This document shows, piece after piece, positions 1 through 5,681 of a stretch of 5,699 nucleotides of DNA (positions are counted from its first letter, which is position 1; each line of letters opens with the position of its first letter). The translations under genes were made by a program, and so were the position numbers. Source of the stretch: Bacillota bacterium (GTDB lineage: Bacteria > Bacillota_C > Negativicutes > Sporomusales > Sporomusaceae); assembly GCA_023441125.1 (NCBI GenBank), contig JAEZQV010000421.1, forward strand, positions 1 to 5,699, read 5' to 3'. The notes under the pieces are model-generated. The model was given only the letters and a program-made list of their open reading frames with translations. It did no database searches and was not told where the DNA came from.

Positions 1-855
1 ACCCAACTCCACATAGTCGGGCAGAATTATTTTATTAAGCTCATTGGCTTCATAATGCAGTTTGGCCGGGGTAAGCGAAGGGTTATATTTCTGGATAATC
101 AGAGCGATGATTTCAGCCTGGTGCGCCATAGCATATTCCCAGCCCTTTTCACTCGCCCTCACAAACCGTTCGACAAGCTCCGGCTGGGTTTGGATTAAAT
201 TTTCCGTGGTAAACAGACAATCGCCGTAATAATCTATGCCATAGTTTATGGGGTTGAGAATGTTCACCTGCACATTTTGCGCCGCCAGTAAAAAGGGTTC
301 GGTGGTTGCATAGCCTGTCATGGCATCCACTTTTCCCTCAATCAGGTCGTTAATATTCCAGGTGTGCGGCTGCAGGTGAACTTGCTGCGGGTCAATTCCT
401 TCGTTGATGAGCATCGCCAGAATATCTGTGCTTTGTTCGGGCACCAGCATGACCCTTTTGCCTATTAAATCATGGGGGGAAACGATGCCGGAGTCTTTGC
501 GGGCAATCAATACCTGCGGCGAATGCTGAAAGACAGCCGCAATCACCTGTATGGGCGCGCCGTTAGCCCGTTCCACAAGCAGTGAGTTATTATCAACGCC
601 AAAAGTGGCATTCCCGTTAACCACTTCATGAACCAGATTCATGGACGGTCTGCCTTCTTTTAAAATAACATCCAATCCTTCCGCTTGGTAAAAGCCTTGG
701 TCTACGGCGGCGTAATAGCCGGCAAACTGGAACTGGTGAGTCCACTTTAATTGCAGAGTGACAGTTTCCGCGTAGACAGGGGCTGGTGCAGACAGTAGGA
801 CGAATAAAATTACGATACTACTAAGTAGCCAGGTCCGGCTAAAGCTGACGCACAT
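1..855 (-). CDS. NMT1/THI5-type periplasmic binding-domain protein, 3' end outside window
   Basis: The frame is open for 285 codons from ATG at 855 to the window edge, with no stop, so the C-terminus is missing. GGAGG lies 7 bases before this ATG; an in-frame ATG two codons earlier would touch the GGAGG and is unlikely. Residues 1-29 form a signal sequence or membrane anchor (Arg7, a hydrophobic run at 9-23, then PVYA before Glu30). From residue 34 the protein has LKWTHQFQFAGYYAA, then GFYQAEGLDVILKEG and later FGVDNN, the start of an NMT1/THI5 (SsuA-like) type II binding fold, which captures a small molecule outside the cytoplasmic membrane. The ligand cannot be named. Known relatives are either free ABC-transporter binding proteins or extracellular sensor domains fused through a membrane helix to PAS, GGDEF/EAL or histidine kinase modules. 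The LKWxHQFQFAGYYAA signature and the final LPDYVELG resemble the fused class (from memory). Domain call is firm; full architecture is not. Confidence 0.85.
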   Translation of the reverse strand, partial: MCVSFSRTWLLSSIVILFVLLSAPAPVYAETVTLQLKWTHQFQFAGYYAAVDQGFYQAEGLDVILKEGRPSMNLVHEVVNGNATFGVDNNSLLVERANGAPIQVIAAVFQHSPQVLIARKDSGIVSPHDLIGKRVMLVPEQSTDILAMLINEGIDPQQVHLQPHTWNINDLIEGKVDAMTGYATTEPFLLAAQNVQVNILNPINYGIDYYGDCLFTTENLIQTQPELVERFVRASEKGWEYAMAHQAEIIALIIQKYNPSLTPAKLHYEANELNKIILPDYVELG

Positions 856-1063
856 AAGCATTCCTCCAGGAACCCGAAGATAGTGGAAGCACCTTCCTTT
901 AGGGAGCATATTTTGGCAGCACAAGCAATAGTAAAAGTCGATTTATTGGCTTTATTATCAAAAATAGTATTGTTTTGTATATTCGCTATGTTTGAGTATC
1001 TCCCTTCAGCTAAGAATAAGTATTAATAAAAAAGTAAGAATACGGCCTGGTGTGTTAGTCAGA

Positions 1064-1099
1064 CCGGTAGATGCCCAACAAAAATACATATTTTACCGG
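1064..1099. repeat. Nested inverted repeats upstream of the outer-membrane protein gene
   Basis: CCGGTA at 1064-1069 is matched by its exact reverse complement TACCGG at 1094-1099. Between them AAAATA (1081-1086) and TATTTT (1089-1094) form a second inverted repeat around a CA centre. The outer arms are 24 bases apart. The element lies just upstream of the presumed -35 region of the gene starting at 1193, a normal place for a regulator to bind. It could also act on the divergent gene. Being operator DNA is an inference; the repeats themselves are exact. Confidence 0.4.
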
Positions 1100-1133
1100 C
1101 AATTTTTCTAAATGATTTCTAAAAGTTATTCGT

Positions 1134-1139
1134 TATACT
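1134..1139 (+). promoter_or_regulatory. Probable -10 box (TATACT) for the outer-membrane protein gene
   Basis: TATACT matches the sigma-A -10 consensus TATAAT at five of six positions and lies 59 bases before the ATG at 1193, which would give a leader of about 45-50 bases. The hexamer at the 17-base spacing (1111-1116, AATGAT) is a poor -35, so either an activator helps or the true promoter is elsewhere in this AT-rich stretch. Confidence 0.4.
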
Positions 1140-1176
1140 AACATCATAATAACCCAATAAACACAAACTAGAAACC

Positions 1177-1184
1177 GGAGATGA
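1177..1184 (+). promoter_or_regulatory. Ribosome binding site that fixes the start at 1193
   Basis: GGAGATGA resembles the extended Shine-Dalgarno sequence GGAGGTGA with one mismatch and ends 8 bases before ATG 1193. The ATG at 1181 lies inside this site, with no space after GGAG, so it is most likely part of the ribosome binding site and not a start codon. Confidence 0.65.
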
Positions 1185-1192
1185 ATCTCAAG

Positions 1193-1819
1193 ATGAAAAA
1201 GGTTATTATGTCAGTACTTGCTTCCTTAGCTTTTGCCAGCACTGCTTTTGCCGCTACACCAGGAATGGATGTAGCCGCAGGACAAACCCAACTTGGTTAT
1301 TCGTACAATAATTTGCAGACCACAGCAAGCGGCCTTGGTGATATGGGCTCTTTCCATGCTAACAGCTACCAGGCGGCTTATGGTGTGAATGATAAGTTTA
1401 CTTTAACCGGGGATTATCTTGGATCACAATCCAAAAGCTTTTACTATGGCGGAAACTACACGTTAGACGACTTCAACTATAATAACACTGAAATTGGTCT
1501 CCAGTACAAAGTAAATAATAATCTTGCTCTTTCTGTAGGTAATGTAAAATCTGAAATCAATGGCGTTGACAACAATTACGCTGTTACTGCTTCTACTAAT
1601 GAAATGTATGGCGGTATTGCCTATAAAGCTGCACTGGCTAACAATATGGACGGCTATGCCTCCTATATCCGTTCCAGCAATGTTCAAGACGGAAAAGTCG
1701 GTGTAAATTATCATCTTAACAACAATGCCACCGTGGATCTTGGCTACCGTTACTTCGAGAATGAAGGCCTGGGTATTAAAGGTAAAGGCGCCAGTGTAGG
1801 CGTAAACTATAAATTCTAA
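1193..1819 (+). CDS. Small outer-membrane beta-barrel (porin-like) protein
   Basis: The product has 208 residues from ATG 1193, chosen from the ribosome binding site. Residues 1-20 are a classic Sec signal peptide (two Lys, hydrophobic core, STAFA before Ala21). The mature part of about 188 residues is rich in Asn, Gly and Tyr and has alternating polar/nonpolar stretches suggesting about ten beta strands, for example TQLGYSYNN, FTLTGDYLG, TEIGLQYKV, LALSVGNVK, MYGGIAYKA, GKVGVNYHL, TVDLGYRYF and the last strand ASVGVNYKF. The C-terminal Phe with aromatic/hydrophobic alternation fits the signal read by the BAM assembly machinery. There is no Cys and no SLH domain, unlike the large Negativicutes porins. 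It should sit in the outer membrane; a channel or structural role is inferred and the substrate is unknown. It appears to be a one-gene unit, with its own likely promoter and a strong terminator directly after it. Confidence 0.8.
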   Translation: MKKVIMSVLASLAFASTAFAATPGMDVAAGQTQLGYSYNNLQTTASGLGDMGSFHANSYQAAYGVNDKFTLTGDYLGSQSKSFYYGGNYTLDDFNYNNTEIGLQYKVNNNLALSVGNVKSEINGVDNNYAVTASTNEMYGGIAYKAALANNMDGYASYIRSSNVQDGKVGVNYHLNNNATVDLGYRYFENEGLGIKGKGASVGVNYKF

Positions 1820-1836
1820 TATACAACAAAATAGTA

Positions 1837-1879
1837 AAACGGGACTGATAACATACAGTTATCGGTCTCGTTTTTTTTT
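1837..1879 (+). terminator. Strong intrinsic terminator after the outer-membrane protein gene
   Basis: AAACGGGACTGATAAC (1837-1852) pairs with GTTATCGGTCTCGTTT (1858-1873) through 16 pairs, two of them G-U, around the 5-base loop ATACA. Nine consecutive T bases (1871-1879) follow the stem's GC part. It begins 17 bases after the stop codon and should separate this gene from fabF. Confidence 0.92.
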
Positions 1880-2034
1880 GACCTGCCGCAGTAATGTTGG
1901 CAAAATAGCAATAGCTGTTCATTTCTGCAGTGTATTATGTGCTACATTTATTGAGGGTTCCAAAGCCATGCTTTATTAGCGGATATCTGTCGGTGCAACG
2001 GCTGACTGTAAGGCGGAAAAATAGTTCAGTAACT

Positions 2035-2042
2035 AAAGGAGG
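2035..2042 (+). promoter_or_regulatory. Ribosome binding site of fabF
   Basis: AAAGGAGG is a near-perfect Shine-Dalgarno sequence ending 10 bases before ATG 2053. It rules out the longer in-frame reading from ATG 1930, whose extra 41 residues look like translated non-coding DNA and have no similar site in front. Confidence 0.85.
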
Positions 2043-2052
2043 ATATTATATT

Positions 2053-3288
2053 ATGAACAGACGTGTTGTTATTACCGGTATGGGCGCAGTTTCTTCTTTG
2101 GGGCTGGGAGCCGGGGAACTTTGGCAGGCAGTAAAGGCCGGCAAGTCGGGAATAACCCGGATTGAGCGGATTGATGTGGCGGATTTTCCTACTCAGGTTG
2201 CGGCCGAGATTAAGGATTTTACCCCGCAGCTCTTCATTGACAAAAAAGAAGCCAAACGTATGGACCGATTTGCGCAGTATGCTGTGGCGGCAACGCATAT
2301 GGCGCTTGAAAACGCGGGTATCAGTGATGGTACAATAGATTTACAGCGAACCGGTCTGGTGATCGGGTCCGGCATTGGCGGCCTGGAAACTTTGGAGAGT
2401 CAGCACCGGGTATTATTGGAAAAGGGCGCCGACCGGGTCAGTCCCTTTATGGTGCCCATGATGCTGCCCAATATGGCCGCAGGCATGATCGCAATTAAAT
2501 ATGGCGTTAAAGGGTTCAGCGAATGTGTTGCTAATGCCTGTGCTTCGTCGACCAATGCCGTCGGCGACGCCTATAAGCTCATTCAGCGGAATGCCGCCGA
2601 TGTAATGATTGCCGGCGGAGCAGAAGCGCCAATTACCAGATTGGCCATGGCGGGTTTTTGTGCAAGTAAAACCATGACTGCCAACCTGGATGCCGCTACA
2701 GCCTGCCGGCCTTTTGATCTTGAGCGGGACGGCTTCGTCCTGGGAGAAGGTGCCGGCGTGCTCATTCTGGAAGAACTAAATCATGCTTTAAACCGGGGCG
2801 CCTGTATTGTTGCCGAAATAGCAGGCTATGGCTGCACCAATGATGCGTATCATATAACAGCGCCGGCCCCGGGCGGCGAAGGCGCCGTCCAGTGCATGCA
2901 GGCAGCCCTGGCGGATGCCGGGCTAAATCCCCGTGAGGTTCAGTATATCAACGCGCACGGAACCTCAACCGACCTAAATGACAAAACCGAGACGGCGGCC
3001 ATAAAAGCTGTATTTGGCGATCATGCGTATCAACTGGCCGTAAGCTCCACCAAATCCATGACCGGTCATTTATTGGGAGCGGCTGGGGCCATCGAGGCCA
3101 TCATTACTGCGAGTGCAATTCAGAGCGGTTTTTTACCGCCCACAATTAATTATCAGAGCCCGGACCCGGAATGCGATCTGGATTATGTGCCAAACTGCGG
3201 CAGAGACCAAAGAATCACGCATGCCCTGACTAATTCCTTCGGTTTTGGCGGACACAATGCAACCCTGATTTTGAAAGCCTGCCGGTAA
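2053..3288 (+). CDS. fabF: Beta-ketoacyl-ACP synthase II (FabF)
   Basis: This cytosolic condensing enzyme joins malonyl-ACP to an acyl-ACP with loss of CO2, extending fatty acids by two carbons. The product of 411 residues is the usual FabF length and begins MNRRVVITGMG, the typical thiolase-fold start. The catalytic triad is complete: Cys163 in NACASSTNAVGDA, His302 in NAHGTSTD, and His339 in SSTKSMTGHLLGAAGA, with the conserved Lys334. The GFGGHN loop near residues 397-402 carries the Phe (398) that gates the acyl pocket in known FabF structures. Nothing is missing, so it should be active. No acpP, fabD, fabG or fabH is next to it; its neighbours are an outer-membrane protein gene behind a terminator and an AraC-type regulator 51 bases downstream. 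This suggests an extra or separately regulated copy, although a lone housekeeping fabF is possible. KAS I (FabB) or a polyketide-type synthase is less likely from length and motifs. Confidence 0.95.
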   Translation: MNRRVVITGMGAVSSLGLGAGELWQAVKAGKSGITRIERIDVADFPTQVAAEIKDFTPQLFIDKKEAKRMDRFAQYAVAATHMALENAGISDGTIDLQRTGLVIGSGIGGLETLESQHRVLLEKGADRVSPFMVPMMLPNMAAGMIAIKYGVKGFSECVANACASSTNAVGDAYKLIQRNAADVMIAGGAEAPITRLAMAGFCASKTMTANLDAATACRPFDLERDGFVLGEGAGVLILEELNHALNRGACIVAEIAGYGCTNDAYHITAPAPGGEGAVQCMQAALADAGLNPREVQYINAHGTSTDLNDKTETAAIKAVFGDHAYQLAVSSTKSMTGHLLGAAGAIEAIITASAIQSGFLPPTINYQSPDPECDLDYVPNCGRDQRITHALTNSFGFGGHNATLILKACR

Positions 3289-3339
3289 ACGGGAGCCGGA
3301 GCAGCGAATTAAGTTGAAAAATTTTGGTGGTGGCAGCTA

Positions 3340-4233
3340 ATGGATTTGAAAGAAATTATCGCACGATGCATTGGTTATATTGAAGATAACCTTCATAACA
3401 AGATCACCTTGGACGATATTTCCATGTTTTGCGGAATGTCGAAATACCACCTGCACAGACTGTTTAAATCGCTAACCGGCGAGCCCCTGATGGAATATGT
3501 CCAGGCCCGCAAACTTTCTGCCAGTATTTTTGAACTAAAGGACACCAATAAGCGAATCATCGATATTTCGCTGGATTACGGCTTTGATTATGAACAGTCT
3601 TATATCCGGGCCTTCCGGAAAAAATTCGGCTTTACCCCTTTAAAAGTCAGGTCGGAACCGGTATCGTTCGTGATCCGGGAAAAGCTGAACATCGATGAGA
3701 TCATGGCGGTGAACAGTTCTGTAATTTATAAGCCTTTCTTTGTATTCAAACAAAGATTCTCCCTGGTAGGTGTAAAGCATAAGCTTATGAGTAAATCAGG
3801 GGACAAAGCCGCTAATTTTTTTGGCCGGGATTTCTTTTATAATCACAAGCAAGGTATTAGCAATCCAGTTGACCCGGCAGTATATTTCGGCTACACAGAC
3901 TGGAGCGACAACGCTCATGGCTGTATCAGCTACATGCCGGCGCTGCAGGTGGCGGATCTGGCTCATATACCCGCAGGCATGGAGGGAATTACGATACCTG
4001 CTCATAAATATGTGGTTTTCCGTTTTGTCGGTTTTTTCCGCCCCGATGACATTAACGGGCGGCAGATAGGGCGGTTGCTTGTGCATATGTATTCGAAATG
4101 GATATTTAACTCGGGCTATAAATTTGCCGCAACCTTTCGGTTTGAATATATCGATACCAAACTATCCAAGGATGATTACTGCGAATTGGATATCTACCAG
4201 CCGATCATGGACGCCAAGGCAGAAGATAAATAA
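3340..4233 (+). CDS. AraC-family regulator with C-terminal GyrI-like effector-binding domain
   Basis: The 297-residue product has the Rob-like domain order, with DNA binding first and ligand domain second. Residues 1-105 are an AraC/XylS HTH domain: the first helix-turn-helix lies around ITLDDISMFCGMSKYHLHRLF (about 22-42), followed by KSLTGEPLMEYVQARKL, and the second around IIDISLDYGFDYEQSYIRAFRK (about 73-94) with the family ending KFGFTPLK. Residues about 135-290 look like a GyrI-like/AraC effector-binding domain, with IPAGMEGITIPAHKYVVFRFVG in the middle and FEYIDTKLSKDDYCELDIYQPI near the end, the usual closing strands of that fold. Such proteins often respond to lipophilic or cationic small molecules; the ligand here is unknown. 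The start follows a weak GGTGG site 6 bases upstream. It lies 51 bases after fabF with no terminator between, so co-transcription with fabF and control of fabF are plausible but not shown. Confidence 0.9.
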   Translation: MDLKEIIARCIGYIEDNLHNKITLDDISMFCGMSKYHLHRLFKSLTGEPLMEYVQARKLSASIFELKDTNKRIIDISLDYGFDYEQSYIRAFRKKFGFTPLKVRSEPVSFVIREKLNIDEIMAVNSSVIYKPFFVFKQRFSLVGVKHKLMSKSGDKAANFFGRDFFYNHKQGISNPVDPAVYFGYTDWSDNAHGCISYMPALQVADLAHIPAGMEGITIPAHKYVVFRFVGFFRPDDINGRQIGRLLVHMYSKWIFNSGYKFAATFRFEYIDTKLSKDDYCELDIYQPIMDAKAEDK

Positions 4234-4313
4234 GATTTACCGCAAGTTTACCTGTAGATAACACTTATAGCTACAAGCTGCTGTACAATAAAAGCAAAAA
4301 GAAAGAAAGGCCT

Positions 4314-4568
4314 GTGATAACTGTGGCGATTTGGCATGTTGAACTAGACGCTAGAGTAGCTGATCAACATCGGAATTGGTTAAAACGTAGAGGCTTTATT
4401 TCAGCAAATTATTTTTCCTCTAATGGCTTTTCCTTAAGTAAAATGCGGCAGCTGGCCAAAGACGGGAAGCTGCATGCGATCCGTTGCACCTTTGGACATT
4501 CGGTGCGCTGGTACTACCTCGAAAGCCAGGCCGAGCTTGCCCGTATAAAAGGGGAACTTTCATTGTAG
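4314..4568 (+). CDS. Small basic protein, probable excisionase/MerR-like DNA-binding fold
   Basis: The reading frame begins with GTG at 4314 and gives 84 residues. AAAGAAAGG ends 3 bases before it, a short spacing, so the GTG three codons later (4323, 12 bases away) is a possible alternative. I do not recognise a named family. From residue 39 the sequence FSLSKMRQLAKDGKLHAIRC followed by RWYYLESQAEL resembles the excisionase/MerR-type winged helix: a recognition helix, then an 'xxGKLxAxR' turn, a beta wing with aromatic residues, and a short closing helix. Residues 1-35 have no clear match. The protein has 13 Arg/Lys against 7 Asp/Glu (net about +6), as expected for a nucleic-acid binder. No integrase or phage gene is nearby, so a phage excisionase role is not supported. 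It lies 80 bases after the AraC-type gene and 61 bases before an acidic small protein with which it may form an operon. Confidence 0.7.
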   Translation: MITVAIWHVELDARVADQHRNWLKRRGFISANYFSSNGFSLSKMRQLAKDGKLHAIRCTFGHSVRWYYLESQAELARIKGELSL

Positions 4569-4615
4569 CGGTATGCCAGACGGATATATTTGATAACTGT
4601 GCATAGAGCATGGCG

Positions 4616-4624
4616 AAGGAGTGA
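4616..4624 (+). promoter_or_regulatory. Ribosome binding site that fixes the start at 4630
   Basis: AAGGAGTGA is an extended Shine-Dalgarno sequence lacking one G of AAGGAGGTGA. Its AAGGAG core ends 8 bases before ATG 4630. The in-frame GTG at 4621 overlaps this core and so cannot be served by it. Confidence 0.7.
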
Positions 4625-4629
4625 TTGGC

Positions 4630-4863
4630 ATGTGTGACGAACAAAAACCTGAAATGACTGATGAAATTCCGGTGCTGTTTACCGATGACGTTGAACTTCT
4701 TAGCGACCGGCTAATGGATATTATTATGGCCCTGGGCTTGCCGGAAAATCAGACCAATGCAATTCTGAGACTGATTGATGATGCTGTTGTTGATCACCAT
4801 GAAAATATTCTCGACACTTTTGAGGATATTCTCGATCCCCAGGAGCGGGAAGATAACGAATAG
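4630..4863 (+). CDS. Highly acidic small protein of unknown function
   Basis: The product has 77 residues from ATG 4630. I do not recognise a family. It has 23 Asp/Glu and only 4 Lys/Arg, net charge about -19, with no signal peptide, membrane segment or Cys pair (only Cys2), so it should be a soluble cytoplasmic protein. After a loose N-terminus (1-18) it looks all-helical: VELLSDRLMDIIMALGL (21-37), then a PEN turn, TNAILRLIDDAVVDHHENIL (42-61), and TFEDIL (63-68) before a charged tail. Leu/Ile spacing in these helices suggests a small helical bundle or a dimerisation surface. It follows the small basic protein gene on the same strand, has its own good ribosome binding site, and ends 6 bases before a strong terminator, all of which support a real gene. 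Whether it binds its basic neighbour is speculation from opposite charge and proximity. Confidence 0.72.
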   Translation: MCDEQKPEMTDEIPVLFTDDVELLSDRLMDIIMALGLPENQTNAILRLIDDAVVDHHENILDTFEDILDPQEREDNE

Positions 4864-4869
4864 ATAGGG

Positions 4870-4895
4870 AAAAAGCCGCATACTTGCGGCTTTTT
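4870..4895. terminator. Symmetrical, probably bidirectional intrinsic terminator
   Basis: AAAAAGCCGCA (4870-4880) and TGCGGCTTTTT (4885-4895) form a perfect 11-bp stem around the loop TACT. Read on the plus strand it ends with five T after the GC-rich stem, directly after the acidic small protein gene. Because the arm sequences start with five A, the minus-strand transcript also has a T run, so it can stop the convergent DJ-1/PfpI gene, whose stop codon lies 66 bases away. Confidence 0.88.
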
Positions 4896-4961
4896 CTCTT
4901 GTCTCTCTTTTAAATTACTGTAGCGTATGATAAGCTAAATGAAGATAATGCCTGCAATTTT

Positions 4962-5627
4962 TTATTTTGGCAACGTATATATATCTTCGCGATACTGGGC
5001 GTACGCCTGCTGATATTCCATGACACGGGCGACTTCGGAAATAAACTCTTCCTTGTACCCGGCTCGCCGCAGAATATGAAACCCCATTTCCATACCGGCA
5101 GTAATACCGCCGGCTGTAATAATGCGTCCGGAATCTACTATTCTGGACCGGTTAATTTGGCACTTGGGGGCAATCTTGGCTAAGCGGTCAAGCGGAACCA
5201 TACCAGGCGGATTGGATTCTGCCCGGTCAGGTTCTTTGCGGTTGGTGGCTGGCAGGCCATCAAGCAGGCCCATATGCCCGTAGATCCACGAACCTGTACA
5301 AACACTGGTCAATAATGTGTTTTGCGGCAGTTTAAGGATAAAATTATGCAAGCTGCGGTTATATATTTCTTGACGAGTGCCAAAGCCGCCTGGAATTAAA
5401 AACGCATCCATGGTTGGCTGATCGGCAAAGCTGTAATTAGGTAGCACAGTAAAGCCTGCCTGGGTCTGGACCGGGCGCATTGAGTCTGCAATCAAAAATG
5501 CATCCAGGCTTGGTTCAAACCTGCGGGCAACGGAAAAAACCCCATAGGGTGCAGCAAAATCCACAATTTCAGCATCTTTAAATACATAAATTCCCAAACG
5601 AAACCCAGGAGTAAATTTATAATCCAT
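4962..5627 (-). CDS. DJ-1/PfpI-family protein (isonitrile hydratase-like)
   Basis: The product has 221 residues from ATG 5627, with AGGAGG 7 bases upstream. It is a single DJ-1/PfpI (class I glutamine amidotransferase-like) domain: LGIYVFKDAEIVDFAAPYGVF at 11-31 carries Asp23, at the place of the catalytic Asp in isonitrile hydratase; DAFLIPGGFG (74-83) is the first loop; LLTSVCTGSW (105-114) is the nucleophile elbow with Cys110 followed by Thr111. Residues 166-182 (SGRIITAGGITAGMEMG) are the usual 'T-A-G-G' closing segment. After the Cys, the common ATTHW segment of InhA is replaced by ATNRKEPD, so the reaction may differ. Known members are chaperone/deglycase-like proteins, proteases, isonitrile hydratases, or the non-DNA-binding halves of AraC-type regulators; this one has no HTH domain. 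It is cytosolic, with no signal peptide. It is probably controlled through the palindrome just upstream. Family is firm, substrate unknown. Confidence 0.88.
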   Translation of the reverse strand: MDYKFTPGFRLGIYVFKDAEIVDFAAPYGVFSVARRFEPSLDAFLIADSMRPVQTQAGFTVLPNYSFADQPTMDAFLIPGGFGTRQEIYNRSLHNFILKLPQNTLLTSVCTGSWIYGHMGLLDGLPATNRKEPDRAESNPPGMVPLDRLAKIAPKCQINRSRIVDSGRIITAGGITAGMEMGFHILRRAGYKEEFISEVARVMEYQQAYAQYREDIYTLPK

Positions 5628-5665
5628 TTTCAGTCCTCCTAGTAGTTATGATTCAGTTACCTGTA

Positions 5666-5681
5666 TATAACGATCGTTATA
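5666..5681. promoter_or_regulatory. Perfect 16-bp palindrome, candidate repressor operator
   Basis: TATAACGATCGTTATA is its own reverse complement over all 16 bases; the next bases outward (A and C) do not pair. It lies 39 bases upstream of the DJ-1/PfpI start codon, overlapping AT-rich hexamers that could serve as -10 boxes on either strand. Length, AT-flanked CG core and location fit an operator for a dimeric HTH repressor of the TetR kind. The regulator is not in the window and may be encoded just beyond its right edge, which is inference. Confidence 0.55.

Larger units (their letters stand above)
856..1192. other. Divergent AT-rich intergenic region
   Basis: These 337 bases separate the minus-strand binding-protein gene from the plus-strand outer-membrane gene and must hold both promoters. 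I find no convincing coding frame or RNA gene. Visible items are a short hairpin (GGAAG-CAC-CTTCC, 885-897) in the leader of the minus-strand gene, an inverted repeat pair CCGGTA/TACCGG (1064-1069 and 1094-1099) enclosing AAAATA-CA-TATTTT (1081-1094), two copies of TTTCTAAA 11 bases apart (1105-1112, 1116-1123), and a TATACT -10-like box at 1134-1139. No good sigma-A promoter could be found for the minus-strand gene. I looked for TPP-riboswitch core sequences, because THI5-like proteins can belong to thiamine pathways, and saw none. Confidence 0.7.

Noticed and set aside
856..1080. Possible TPP or other riboswitch in the leader of the NMT1/THI5 gene
   Set aside because: The conserved TPP core sequences are absent on the minus strand, and a TCTACC/TGACTA stretch near 1053-1073 that recalls purine riboswitches lacks the needed paired arms.
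1463..1714. Open frame on the minus strand opposite the outer-membrane protein gene
   Set aside because: It lies wholly inside a well-supported gene and its translation has no domain-like features; no ribosome binding site was seen.
1878..1938. Candidate fabF promoters (TTGACC-17-CAAAAT at 1878-1906, and TGTATTAT at 1931-1938)
   Set aside because: The first has a weak -10 and its -35 overlaps the upstream terminator's T tract; the second has no acceptable -35. Neither is strong enough to annotate.
1930..2052. Longer FabF reading that begins 41 codons upstream of 2053
   Set aside because: The extra residues do not resemble the start of any FabF, there is no ribosome binding site before ATG 1930, and a near-perfect AAAGGAGG stands before ATG 2053.
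3796..4086. Open frames on both strands inside the AraC-type regulator gene
   Set aside because: The main frame gives a coherent effector-binding domain across this stretch; the others are by-products of its base composition.
4234..4313. Possible promoter with TACAAT at 4284-4289 before the small basic protein gene
   Set aside because: The -10-like box is good but no -35-like hexamer lies 16-18 bases upstream, so independent transcription is unproven.
4314..4568. Phage excisionase or mobile-element remnant
   Set aside because: The excisionase-like look is only a fold resemblance; there is no integrase, attachment-site duplication, tRNA or base-composition shift nearby.
4315..4601. 11-bp direct repeat TGATAACTGTG at 4315-4325 and 4591-4601
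   Set aside because: A few repeats of this length are expected by chance in 5.7 kb, and neither copy sits in a mobile-element context.
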